From Dehalococcoidales bacterium (GTDB lineage: Bacteria; Chloroflexota; Dehalococcoidia; Dehalococcoidales; RBG-16-60-22), in the NCBI GenBank assembly GCA_016926115.1, contig JAFGPF010000068.1, forward strand, positions 1 to 27,217: DNA of 27,217 bases, read 5' to 3'. The notes under the pieces were generated by a model. It searched no databases, was not told where the DNA came from, and saw only the letters and a list, made by a program, of their open reading frames with translations. Within the stretch, counting starts at the first letter, position 1. Each line of letters opens with the position of its first letter. Below are positions 7,969-14,968 of this stretch, piece by piece. Both the position numbers and the translations under genes were made by a program.

Positions 7969-8730
7969 ATGAAAGACGAACCGACAATCCTCGTCGTGGA
8001 CGATAACGAAGACCTGTTAGAGACATTTGCCATGATTTTGAAGAGGCGGGGGTTCAGCGTGGAAACAGCGGACAACGGAGCAGCCGCTGTGGACAAGTTT
8101 AAAGACCAGGAATACGATGTCACGCTGATGGATATCGTTATGCCGGAGATGAACGGCGTGGAAGCCTTCCGGAAAATTAAGGAGATGCAGCCGGAAGCAT
8201 CTGTTATTTTAATGACGGCATACTCCGATGAAGACCTGATTAAGACGGCTAAAGACCAGGGCGCTCGACGTATTATCAACAAGCCGATAAGGATAGACAA
8301 GCTGATAGAAATGATTAACGAAGCGGCGGGCAGCCAGCCGATTCTCGTCATCGACGACGATGCCGATATCTGCGATACGCTGACCAGAGTCCTGAAACAG
8401 CAGGGACACGAGGTAATGACGGCGGGCAGCGGCGAAGATGCTGTGGTCATCGCGCAGGACAAGGACTTCCAGATGGCTTTTATAGACGTCAAGCTGCCGA
8501 ATATAGACGGTCTGGAAACACTACTGCGCCTCAAGGAAATCAACCCGGACATCCTCACCATCATGATGACCGGATTCCGAAACGAAGTGAAAGATGCCCT
8601 GGACAAGGCACAGGAAGCCTCGGCGATAACCTGCCTTTACAAGCCGTTCGACCCCGCCGAAGCTGCCGATATCGTCAAGAAAAACGCTAAGAAGAAACAT
8701 GATTCCGGGAGAGTAGATGAAAGCAAGTGA
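7969..8730 (+). CDS. Tandem receiver-domain response regulator
   Basis: The 253-residue product has two receiver domains and no output domain. Receiver 1 (about 5-118) has the acidic pair in VVDDNED, phospho-acceptor Asp55 in LMDIVMPEMNG, Thr83 and Lys105. Receiver 2 (about 123-240) has VIDDDAD, Asp173 in FIDVKLPNIDG, Thr201 and Lys225 in YKPFD. All key residues are present in both domains, so both should accept phosphate. The gene sits between a membrane kinase and a receiver-GAF-kinase and overlaps the latter by 14 bases. Such proteins usually act as phosphate relays or sinks, or bind partners directly, so it probably connects the two kinases. A link to the archaellum-like motor upstream is possible but not shown. 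Confidence 0.9.
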   Translation: MKDEPTILVVDDNEDLLETFAMILKRRGFSVETADNGAAAVDKFKDQEYDVTLMDIVMPEMNGVEAFRKIKEMQPEASVILMTAYSDEDLIKTAKDQGARRIINKPIRIDKLIEMINEAAGSQPILVIDDDADICDTLTRVLKQQGHEVMTAGSGEDAVVIAQDKDFQMAFIDVKLPNIDGLETLLRLKEINPDILTIMMTGFRNEVKDALDKAQEASAITCLYKPFDPAEAADIVKKNAKKKHDSGRVDESK

Positions 8731-10333
8731 CAGCATATTGGTAGTCGATGATGACCTCGATTTCTTGAAAATCATCAGCAAGATACTGGGAAGCAAGGGC
8801 TACGAGGTAGCAACGGCTCCTTCCGCCGGCGAAGCAATGTCCCGGCTAAAAGAGCGTTTCTATAACGCCGCTATCCTGGATATCAGTCTGCCCGATGCCC
8901 ACGGCACTGAACTGCTTTCCGGAATCATGGAAATTCACCCGGACATCATCGCTATCATGCTGACGGGTCATTCCTCGGTAAAGAACGCCGTGGAATCGCT
9001 TAATCGCGGCGCCTTCGCCTACCTGGAAAAGCCGCTGGACCCGGAGAACCTGCTTTCCGTCATAAGCCGCGGTCTGGAGAAGCAGCGCCTGGTCATTGAA
9101 AATCGCCAGCTGGTGGAAGAACTGGAACGGCACAACCACGTCACCGATACCCTGCTCAACGTGTCCCAGGCGGTATCACAGTCGCTGGATCTGCAGGAGA
9201 TTATCAACGCAGCGCTGGACAAGGTCACTCAGTCCACCGGACTGGAAGCCAATTTTCTCTATCTCATCGATAATGAAAATCTGGTGCTAAAAGGACATCA
9301 TGGTTTTTCCAGGAGAATTGTCCAGACCATGCCCGTGGAACTGGGTAAGGACGAAGGCGTTATCGGTCGTATCTTTGGGGAAGCCAGGCACGAAGTTATA
9401 AAAGAGCTTAAGGCTTATAGTGAACCAGACCTAGCCTTTCTCAGCAAGGCGGGTTATCACTCCTTCGCCGGCGTCCCTCTGACCATCCTGGGGGAAAGCA
9501 TCGGCGTGCTGGGCGCGGCTACCAGCTTCGCCCACTATTTCAGCGATAACAACATCGAGCTCCTCACGGGGATAAGCCGCGAGATAGCCATCGCCGTGCG
9601 CAACGCCCAGCTTTACGAAGAGGCTTCGAGTGCCCGGGCGCTTAGAGAACTGGATGCCATGCGTACCGAGTTCTTCGCTAATGTGTCCCATGAACTGCGT
9701 ACGCCGCTGGCGGTAATCAAAGGCTCCGCTAACAGCCTCCTGCAGCCGGATGTTATCTTTGACGAGCAGACACGACGTGACTTTCTGACATCTATTGATA
9801 AGGACGCGGATACGCTTACCCGCCTGGTGGAAGACCTGCTCATGATGTCGCGGCTGGAGGCGGAGGCGCTGGAGGTCAAGAAGAAGCCCCACAGACTCAC
9901 CGAGGTAATCGATTCGGTGAAGGACAGGCTGGATAAAATGACCGCCAGACACCGTTTACAAATCGAGATACCTGATACGGCACCGCCGGTAGCCATCGAC
10001 GAAGGACGTATCGGCGAGGTCCTGACTAATCTGGTGGAGAACGCGGTGAAGTTCTCGGAAGAAAACACGACTATCCGCATCGAGGCGCATCCCAACGGCA
10101 AGGAAGTGGTTTTAAGCGTCGCCGATGAGGGCTGCGGCATACCTGCGGAGCTTCACCATAAGATATTCGAAAGATTTTTCCAGGGAGACGGTCATAAGAC
10201 CGGCAAGAGAAAGGGAACCGGACTGGGACTTGCCATCTGCCGCGGCATCATCGAGGCACATGGTGGCAGAATCTGGGTGGAAAGCGAACCGTCTAAATGG
10301 ACCAGGTTCAGCTTCAGCCTGCCGGTGGATTAA
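8717..10333 (+). CDS. Soluble hybrid receiver-GAF-histidine kinase
   Basis: A 538-residue cytosolic kinase with no membrane segment. An N-terminal receiver (about 4-120) has VVDDDLD, phospho-acceptor Asp55 in ILDISLPDAHG, and Lys in YLEKPLDPEN. A coiled-coil linker leads to a GAF domain (about 145-300; SQSLDLQEIINAALDKV at its start). The HisKA segment EFFANVSHELRTPLAVIKGS carries the phosphorylated His, and the ATPase domain has NLVENAVKF, DEGCGIP, IFERFFQ and GTGLGLAI. Having the receiver before the kinase suggests it receives phosphate from an upstream partner, such as the membrane kinase at 6459, and then signals to the OmpR-type regulator that starts 13 bases downstream. The start lies inside the preceding gene, with GGGAG at proper spacing. 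Confidence 0.92.
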   Translation: MKASDSILVVDDDLDFLKIISKILGSKGYEVATAPSAGEAMSRLKERFYNAAILDISLPDAHGTELLSGIMEIHPDIIAIMLTGHSSVKNAVESLNRGAFAYLEKPLDPENLLSVISRGLEKQRLVIENRQLVEELERHNHVTDTLLNVSQAVSQSLDLQEIINAALDKVTQSTGLEANFLYLIDNENLVLKGHHGFSRRIVQTMPVELGKDEGVIGRIFGEARHEVIKELKAYSEPDLAFLSKAGYHSFAGVPLTILGESIGVLGAATSFAHYFSDNNIELLTGISREIAIAVRNAQLYEEASSARALRELDAMRTEFFANVSHELRTPLAVIKGSANSLLQPDVIFDEQTRRDFLTSIDKDADTLTRLVEDLLMMSRLEAEALEVKKKPHRLTEVIDSVKDRLDKMTARHRLQIEIPDTAPPVAIDEGRIGEVLTNLVENAVKFSEENTTIRIEAHPNGKEVVLSVADEGCGIPAELHHKIFERFFQGDGHKTGKRKGTGLGLAICRGIIEAHGGRIWVESEPSKWTRFSFSLPVD

Positions 10334-10346
10334 GGGGGAACAGCTA

Positions 10347-11042
10347 ATGGACAAGAAACATATACTCATCGTGGACGACGACCCGGCAATCCTGAGATTG
10401 CTTAGCACGAATCTCAAGGCGCGCGGCTACGAGGTGATTACCGCTACCGACGGTGAGGAATCACTGGAAGCGGTGCAGAGAGACTTCGTCGACCTGATAA
10501 TACTCGACCTCATGATGCCCAAGGTGGACGGCGTGGAGGTGGTGCGTCGTATCCGGGAGTGGTCGGACGTGCCTATCATTATCCTCAGCGCCCGCGGCGA
10601 CGAGAACGACAAGGTGAAATGCCTGGAACTGGGCGCCGACGATTATCTTACCAAGCCATTCGGCATTGCCGAACTGATGGCGAGAATCAAGACGGCATTC
10701 CGCCACCGCGGCGACCCCACCGTGTCGCCGGCGCAATCGAACTTCACCTGCGACGGCATGGAAATCAACTTCGCCAAGCGGCGCGTCACCGTCGACGGTA
10801 AGGAGATAACCCTCACCCCCACCGAGTACGCCCTGCTGCAGCACCTAGCGGTGAACTCGGATAAAGTCCTCACCCACAGCATGCTCCTGCAAAGCGTCTG
10901 GGGCAACGAGTACTCATCGGAGAAGGAATACCTGCGCGTGTTCGTGGGACGTCTGCGCCGCAAGCTGGAGCCCGACCCCAAGAACCCGAGGTATATCCAG
11001 ACCATCCCCGGCGTGGGATACCACCTGGCAGCGGTTTCGTAA
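10347..11042 (+). CDS. OmpR/PhoB-family DNA-binding response regulator
   Basis: A 231-residue transcription regulator. The receiver (1-120) has IVDDDPA, phospho-acceptor Asp54 in ILDLMMPKVDG, Ser in IILSARGDENDK and Lys in YLTKPFG. The winged-helix domain (about 130-229) has the family pattern LTPTEYALLQHLAVNSDKVL, then YLRVFVGRLRRKLEPDP and PGVGYHL. The receiver and C-terminus resemble the KdpE subgroup, but no kdp genes are present, so I give no symbol. The ATG at 10347 follows AGGGGGAAC; an upstream in-frame start would lie deep inside the kinase gene. A terminator follows at 11070. PhoB/OmpR proteins bind direct repeats about 11 bp apart, and such repeats occur before the genes at 13775 and 14397, which are candidate targets. 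Confidence 0.93.
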   Translation: MDKKHILIVDDDPAILRLLSTNLKARGYEVITATDGEESLEAVQRDFVDLIILDLMMPKVDGVEVVRRIREWSDVPIIILSARGDENDKVKCLELGADDYLTKPFGIAELMARIKTAFRHRGDPTVSPAQSNFTCDGMEINFAKRRVTVDGKEITLTPTEYALLQHLAVNSDKVLTHSMLLQSVWGNEYSSEKEYLRVFVGRLRRKLEPDPKNPRYIQTIPGVGYHLAAVS

Positions 11043-11069
11043 GTCCCGTACCCCAAATCTTAAATAACG

Positions 11070-11097
11070 AGGGGAGTCTTAAAGGCTCCCCTTTTTT
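11070..11097 (+). terminator. Intrinsic terminator of the signalling operon
   Basis: AGGGGAG pairs with CTCCCCT, extended inward by a T-G and a C-G pair around a short TTAAA loop, and is followed by a run of six T. It lies 27 bases after the OmpR-type regulator stop and is the first convincing terminator downstream of base 1. Confidence 0.9.
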
Positions 11098-11099
11098 AT

Positions 11100-11129
11100 T
11101 TGTCTATTCCGTACGTTTGGGAGTAAAAT
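11100..11129 (+). promoter_or_regulatory. Candidate promoter for the nucleotidyltransferase operon
   Basis: TTGTCT (11100-11105) and TAAAAT (11124-11129) are separated by 18 bases, matching sigma70 -35 and -10 at 4/6 and 5/6. They lie just after the terminator and 46 bases before the ATG at 11175. The match is suggestive only. Confidence 0.35.
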
Positions 11130-11174
11130 CAGGTAAAATATTGCCATTGCGAACAAATCCATGAAGATATACCC

Positions 11175-11981
11175 ATGAACAAGCATCAATTATCTACTAT
11201 ATACGGCTGGCAAAACTGTCCGGAGTCGGTGCGGAGGACACTAAACGATATTATCACGTATTATCGGCAGACCCTGGGAAAAAACCTAGTTGGTTTTTAC
11301 CTGCATGGTTCGCTGTCCATGGGCTGCTTCAATCCCAGTTCAAGTGATTTAGATTTTCTTGCGGTTGTCCAGCGTAATCTACCCATAGATGAAAAGAAAG
11401 CGATAATAGATTACCTTCTTCACAATTGCGACTTACATACTGAAATGAGCATTGTAACCATAGAAAGTATTAAAAACATGGAGTACCCCACTCCATTCGA
11501 GCTTCATTACAACCATGACCATCGTGAACAGTATAGAAACGGAATGGTTGACTTGACAGTCAAACGATATGACAAGGACATGGCACTGCATTTCGAAGTT
11601 CTACGGCAACGTGGTATATGTCTTTACGGCAAGTCAATTGACGAAGTATTTCCGGAGGTATCTAGAGAGCTATGCATTGCCTCACTTAACAACGAACTGA
11701 GATGGATTAATGAAAGGTTTAACACTCTCCCGGTAACGTACATCGTCCTTAATCCTTGCCGTGCCCTCGCCTTTCTCAGTGAAGGTAGATTCATGTCTAA
11801 GAAAGAAGGCGGCGAATGGGCACTGACTTATCTTCCTGCTAAATTCCATGATACTATCAGTCGGGCGCTCGCTATCTATATAGGTGCTGAAGATATCGAA
11901 CATCCTGGCGATGATATTCTCCATGATATTGTGGATTACGCCAGAGAGGAAATTATACAATACCTGGAGAAACACCGCTAA
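11175..11981 (+). CDS. AadA-like aminoglycoside nucleotidyltransferase family protein
   Basis: A 268-residue protein with an N-terminal nucleotidyltransferase domain (about 20-110): YLHGSLSMGCFNPSSSDLDF holds the Gly-Ser motif (45-46) and the metal-binding Asp pair (58, 60). The C-terminal helical domain contains VLNPCRALAFLSEGRFMSKKEGGEWAL, characteristic of AadA/ANT(9)-type proteins, which transfer AMP to spectinomycin or streptomycin. Its length fits the family. The natural substrate here may not be a drug; many environmental members are uncharacterised. No Shine-Dalgarno site is visible before the ATG, and an ATG at 11161 stops within five codons. The region looks more AT-rich than its neighbours, which would fit horizontal transfer, but I did not measure this. 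Confidence 0.8.
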   Translation: MNKHQLSTIYGWQNCPESVRRTLNDIITYYRQTLGKNLVGFYLHGSLSMGCFNPSSSDLDFLAVVQRNLPIDEKKAIIDYLLHNCDLHTEMSIVTIESIKNMEYPTPFELHYNHDHREQYRNGMVDLTVKRYDKDMALHFEVLRQRGICLYGKSIDEVFPEVSRELCIASLNNELRWINERFNTLPVTYIVLNPCRALAFLSEGRFMSKKEGGEWALTYLPAKFHDTISRALAIYIGAEDIEHPGDDILHDIVDYAREEIIQYLEKHR

Positions 11982-12008
11982 AAACAATAATTTCAGAAGG
12001 AGTTGTTT

Positions 12009-12695
12009 ATGAACGCGGAAGAAATGGCAGCCAGACTGGAGGCGCTGGAAAAGAAGGTCGGCATCCTGGACGACATCAACGAGGTCAAGCGACTGCAGAG
12101 GGTCTATAGCTACTATGTCCAGCACATGATGCGCGACGAGATATACGATTGTTTCGCCGACCACCCGGATGTCGCCCTGTACTGGCTGGAAGGCACCTGG
12201 CTCGGCAAGGAAGGCGTGAAACGCTATTTCGGGGTCGGCTCGGACCGCCCAGAACCGCCGCCCGGCTTCCTGCACCAGGTCATGCCCATCGCGGGAGTCG
12301 TCGACGTTGACGACGAAGGTAAAAGAGCTAAAGGCCGCTGGTACGCCTTTGGCGGCGTCTGTGTGCCCGATAAGGACGGCAAGCTGCGCGGCTCGATGGT
12401 CGGCGGCATCTATGAAATCGAGTACATCAAGGAAAACGGAGTCTGGAAGTTCCTGACCATTAAGTGGATTATCCCGTATACCGTCAGAGTCCCGGAAGAC
12501 GCCTGGACTACGGCAGAAATGATAGGCAAGTCGGTCCTGGATTTCGAGATAACCGTGCCTGATATCAAGCCCACCCCGGACGACCCGCGTTTCGTATCCG
12601 GCTATATTTTCCCCTTCCACTACAACCACCCGGTCACCGGCAAGCCGACTTCTGAAAATAATAAGAACACGCGTCTTCTAGAAAGCAAGAAATAA
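12009..12695 (+). CDS. NTF2/SnoaL-like domain protein
   Basis: A 228-residue cytosolic protein. An N-terminal helix (EEMAARLEALEKKV) precedes an NTF2-like cone domain (about 20-160): DINEVKRLQRVYSYYVQHMM, then F-ADHPDVALYWLEGTWLGKE, then a beta-rich part with GRWYAFGGV and YEIEYIKENGVWKFLTIKW. This is the usual layout of SnoaL-like proteins, some of which are cyclases, dehydratases or isomerases acting on small hydrophobic substrates, while many have no known activity. ATG 12009 was chosen because AAGGAG ends 6 bases before it; a TTG six bases earlier is less likely. The gene starts 27 bases after the nucleotidyltransferase stop and leads into two cupin-like genes, so these may share a transcript. 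The substrate is unknown. Confidence 0.75.
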   Translation: MNAEEMAARLEALEKKVGILDDINEVKRLQRVYSYYVQHMMRDEIYDCFADHPDVALYWLEGTWLGKEGVKRYFGVGSDRPEPPPGFLHQVMPIAGVVDVDDEGKRAKGRWYAFGGVCVPDKDGKLRGSMVGGIYEIEYIKENGVWKFLTIKWIIPYTVRVPEDAWTTAEMIGKSVLDFEITVPDIKPTPDDPRFVSGYIFPFHYNHPVTGKPTSENNKNTRLLESKK

Positions 12696-12708
12696 CGGGA
12701 GGTTGAAA

Positions 12709-13143
12709 ATGGCAAAATCCAAATACGGCGATTGTATTAAAACCGGGCTTATCATCGACATTGACCATTACACCGGCAAATCTGTGCTGGCGCACAACGG
12801 CGAGCTGGACGCGGACTGCAGTATCGGCTACCACTGCATCTCCAAGCCCATGTCCTTCGACCATCCCCACTCGCACGACTTCCCGGAGATGCTCTGTTTC
12901 ATCGGCGGCAACCCGGAGGATATTACCGACCTCGGCGCGGAGATAGATTTCACCATCGGCGGCGAAACGCACACCATTAATCAAACCTCCGTCGTTTCCA
13001 TCCCTTCCAACGTGGAACACTGCCCTATCGTTTTCAAGAGAGTGTACAAGCCGATGATATTCCTGGAGATATCCCTGACGCGCATCTGGAAACCGGTCGG
13101 ACCGCCGCCGGATAAAAAACCGTTGAAAAAACAGGCGCAATAA
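12709..13143 (+). CDS. Cupin-like protein, first of a tandem pair
   Basis: A 144-residue protein with a cupin-like pattern: HPHSHDFPEMLCFIGGNPED supplies candidate metal ligands (two His and a Glu). It continues with an LGAEIDFTIGGETH strand and ends in SIPSNVEHCPIVFKRV with another conserved His. Cupins of this size often bind a metal and act as isomerases, dioxygenases or small-molecule binders; nothing here fixes the reaction. It is clearly paralogous to the next gene, sharing H-H-D-(F/W)-PE, GNPED or SNPED, and the P-S-HCP block. GGGAGG lies 6 bases before ATG 12709; a TTG at 12703 is less likely. It lacks a signal peptide, so it is predicted to be cytosolic. Confidence 0.7.
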   Translation: MAKSKYGDCIKTGLIIDIDHYTGKSVLAHNGELDADCSIGYHCISKPMSFDHPHSHDFPEMLCFIGGNPEDITDLGAEIDFTIGGETHTINQTSVVSIPSNVEHCPIVFKRVYKPMIFLEISLTRIWKPVGPPPDKKPLKKQAQ

Positions 13144-13153
13144 GGAGGGTAAA

Positions 13154-13585
13154 ATGGCAGAATCCAAATACGGTAAATACATAATAAGCACGGCAAAGCC
13201 TCCCAAGGTGCCACCTCCCCCGCCTCCGGATGGCGAACGTACCGGTGAACTGGTCGTCCTCGTGGACGATGAGGTCATCGAAGGGGCATTTTATCTTAAC
13301 TGTGCCCTGATATGGAAAGCCTCCGGCAGGGGGACTCCGGACGGCAGCCACGCGCACGACTGGCCCGAGTACATCGGATTCTTCGGCAGCAATCCGGAAG
13401 ACCCGCATGATTTATGCGGCGAGGTAGAATTTCACCTTGGCGGTGAAAAGCATATCATCACTAAAAGCAGTGCCGTGTTTATCCCCAGCGGCCTCATGCA
13501 CTGTCCTGTCATCTTCCATCGCGTGGACAGGCCCATATTTTATTTCAGCACCGGTCCCAAGAGCGTTTACGATAAGTCCGAGTGA
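13154..13585 (+). CDS. Cupin-like protein, second of a tandem pair
   Basis: A 143-residue paralogue of the preceding gene, 10 bases downstream. Key residues line up: HAHDWPEYIGFFGSNPEDPH corresponds to HSHDFPEMLCFIGGNPEDIT, and FIPSGLMHCPVIFHRVDRPI corresponds to SIPSNVEHCPIVFKRVYKPM. The N-terminal 30 residues differ and contain a proline run (KVPPPPPPD). Metal-ligand candidates are conserved, so both copies could be active, perhaps as a heterodimer. The pair follows an NTF2-like gene, which suggests a small pathway of isomerase or hydratase-type steps; this is inference. AAGGAGGG precedes the ATG. No intrinsic terminator follows directly, but a 9-bp inverted repeat lies 25 bases downstream. 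Confidence 0.7.
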   Translation: MAESKYGKYIISTAKPPKVPPPPPPDGERTGELVVLVDDEVIEGAFYLNCALIWKASGRGTPDGSHAHDWPEYIGFFGSNPEDPHDLCGEVEFHLGGEKHIITKSSAVFIPSGLMHCPVIFHRVDRPIFYFSTGPKSVYDKSE

Positions 13586-13610
13586 CATATATCCGACTAT
13601 AAACACTTTA

Positions 13611-13633
13611 TGTCAAACGGTTTACGTTTGACA
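13611..13633. repeat. Perfect 9-bp inverted repeat downstream of the cupin genes
   Basis: TGTCAAACG (13611-13619) and CGTTTGACA (13625-13633) are exact reverse complements around a 5-base spacer. No T-run follows on either strand, so it is not a standard terminator. It could be a transcription-factor site for the region before the gene at 13775, or an RNA-stabilising 3' hairpin for the cupin transcript. Confidence 0.6.
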
Positions 13634-13700
13634 CCATTGTGTTGTTTGTCTACTACGCCCCACCCAATCATTAATGGGATATTTATCTTATTCCCATACC

Positions 13701-13741
13701 CGTTTATGCTATGTTTATTACCCCGATGTTAGTCTTATACA
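13701..13741 (+). promoter_or_regulatory. Promoter with 11-bp-phased GTTTAT repeats, before the lone receiver gene
   Basis: GTTTAT occurs at 13702-13707 and again at 13713-13718, exactly 11 bp apart. The second copy lies where a -35 would be, 17 bases before a -10-like TATACA (13736-13741). A stretch of CCCC follows at 13721-13724. This is the layout of OmpR/PhoB-activated promoters, where direct repeats replace a good -35. A related 24-base block (20 of 24 positions identical by eye) is found at 14287-14310. An ATGGGA/TCCCAT inverted repeat (13674-13679, 13692-13697) lies just upstream. Confidence 0.5.
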
Positions 13742-13774
13742 AGAAGATAAAACAAAGACTCCAAGGAGGCTAAC

Positions 13775-14182
13775 ATGCTGGCAAAAACTAAAATCCTGAC
13801 CATCAGCACCGACCCGGTACTGATCACTTTTCTGCAGCAGGAATTGAACAACGGCGAGTACGAGGTAATCAGCACCCGCCACACCGGAATCCGCCTTAAA
13901 GACGTGATAGATTCGGAAGACCCGGAGTTCATCGTCCTGGATATCATGATGCCCACGCTGGACGGAATAGGCACCTGCCTGCAGCTACGCCAATGGACCC
14001 ATCTGCCCATTATGATGCTCAGTACCTGGGGCACCGGCGATGACACCGTGAGGGGACTGAACCTCGGTTCCGACAGCTACCTGACCGAGCCTTTTGGAGT
14101 TGACGTATTAAAAGTACGGATTGAAGAGACACTGAAGCGCAACGCCGCCATGGTCGATCCGCTGGCGAATACCACCAACTGA
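13775..14182 (+). CDS. Stand-alone degenerate receiver domain (pseudo-receiver)
   Basis: A 135-residue receiver domain without an output domain. It resembles the receiver of the OmpR-type protein at 10347: VLDIMMPTLDGIGT matches ILDLMMPKVDGVEV, and GLNLGSDSYLTEPFG matches CLELGADDYLTKPFG. The phospho-acceptor Asp (in VLDIMMP) remains. The metal-binding acidic pair near the start is replaced (TISTDPV instead of IVDDDPA), and the invariant Lys before Pro-Phe is Glu. These changes usually abolish normal phosphorylation switching, so the protein may act in a fixed state, compete for partners or bind another ligand. AAGGAGG precedes the ATG, and the gene has its own promoter-like element and terminator, so it is a single-gene unit. 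Confidence 0.85.
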   Translation: MLAKTKILTISTDPVLITFLQQELNNGEYEVISTRHTGIRLKDVIDSEDPEFIVLDIMMPTLDGIGTCLQLRQWTHLPIMMLSTWGTGDDTVRGLNLGSDSYLTEPFGVDVLKVRIEETLKRNAAMVDPLANTTN

Positions 14183-14229
14183 ATAACTGCAAGTCGTTCC
14201 CCGGCTTGGTAACGTACCAATAAATAGCA

Positions 14230-14265
14230 GGGCCTGGCAAAACGCCGGGCCCTCTCTGTTTTTTT
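14230..14265 (+). terminator. Intrinsic terminator after the lone receiver gene
   Basis: GGGCCTGGC (14230-14238) pairs along its full length with GCCGGGCCC (14244-14252), with one T-G pair, around a 5-base loop. TCTCTG and a run of seven T follow. It lies 47 bases after the receiver stop. Confidence 0.92.
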
Positions 14266-14286
14266 ACCCGTCACCGTATCTCCAAA

Positions 14287-14328
14287 CGTTTATGCATTGT
14301 TTATAGCCCCACCCCCCCTATTTATGAT
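14287..14328 (+). promoter_or_regulatory. Second promoter with 11-bp-phased GTTTAT repeats, before the secreted-protein gene
   Basis: GTTTAT occurs at 14288-14293 and 14299-14304, again 11 bp apart, followed by GCCCC. A good -10, TATGAT (14323-14328), lies 18 bases after the second repeat. Both the repeats and the -10 placement match the element at 13701. Shared control by one OmpR/PhoB-type regulator is the simplest reading; the regulator at 10347 is the nearest candidate. Confidence 0.5.
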
Positions 14329-14396
14329 TTATTTCCCGTTTCAACGATAAGCTGAGACTGTGAGATTAAAACCGCTGATGCGGAAGGCACGATGAA

Positions 14397-14912
14397 ATGA
14401 AAAGGAAGATATTGTTTGCTTTTGTTGCGGCTCTGCTGCTTGCACCCTGGCCTGTAGCATATGCTCATGACGATGCTCTGGCGATGAACTCGCCGGCAAA
14501 CATAGAGCCTGCCGAAGAAGCTGCCGCGCCGAAGATGAACGTGTTCGGGCACGCTATCGGTGGGATTACCGCGGGTGACCTTTTCTATGTCGATTCGGAT
14601 AATATGACCGCCGACACGCATTACACGCTGTATATCACCAACACCGACGAACTCGCCAACCAGTACCGCTACATGAACCTGAAAATCGGCATCTACAAGC
14701 AGACGTATGCCGACCGGTGGGAGGAAGTGACCTGGGGTGCCGAGGAAGAAAACCGTGAGGTTTTTTTAACGATGCAGAGCGGTATGACGGAGTTCATTCT
14801 GCCGGGATACGCCAGCTACAAAATAACAATCGATAGCGGTTGTTTTTACTGCTATGGAGTCGATGATGGTGGAACCGCCGCCATCCCAAAGTTTTACCTG
14901 ACATCGACGTGA
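14397..14912 (+). CDS. Secreted protein of unknown function
   Basis: A 171-residue protein with a clear signal peptide: MKRK, a hydrophobic core FAFVAALLLAPWPV, and an AYA-H cleavage site after residue 23. The mature part begins acidic and Ala-rich (24-46) and then forms a beta-rich domain with many Tyr and Thr (HYTLYITNTDELANQYRYM, LKIGIYKQTY). A CFYC pair (Cys149, Cys152) near the end could form a disulfide or bind metal. There is no lipobox, sortase signal or anchor, so it is likely released or held outside by interactions. I do not recognise the family. GGAAGG lies 9 bases before the ATG; an earlier ATG at 14392 stops after two codons. It has a promoter-like element like that of the lone receiver gene. 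Confidence 0.75.
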   Translation: MKRKILFAFVAALLLAPWPVAYAHDDALAMNSPANIEPAEEAAAPKMNVFGHAIGGITAGDLFYVDSDNMTADTHYTLYITNTDELANQYRYMNLKIGIYKQTYADRWEEVTWGAEEENREVFLTMQSGMTEFILPGYASYKITIDSGCFYCYGVDDGGTAAIPKFYLTST

Positions 14913-14968
14913 TAAACCGGATATTAGTTTTTATTAAGGCAAAATCAACCGACACAGGAGGTAATGGA

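Noticed and set aside
10347..11042. KdpE as the identity of the OmpR-type regulator
   Set aside because: Receiver and C-terminus resemble KdpE, but there are no kdpABC or kdpD genes, and the partner kinase is a receiver-GAF hybrid. Only a family-level call is justified.
11682..12629. 315-residue minus-strand frame across the nucleotidyltransferase and NTF2-like genes
   Set aside because: Both plus-strand genes carry recognisable family motifs and good gene spacing. The minus frame shows no domain and no ribosome site.
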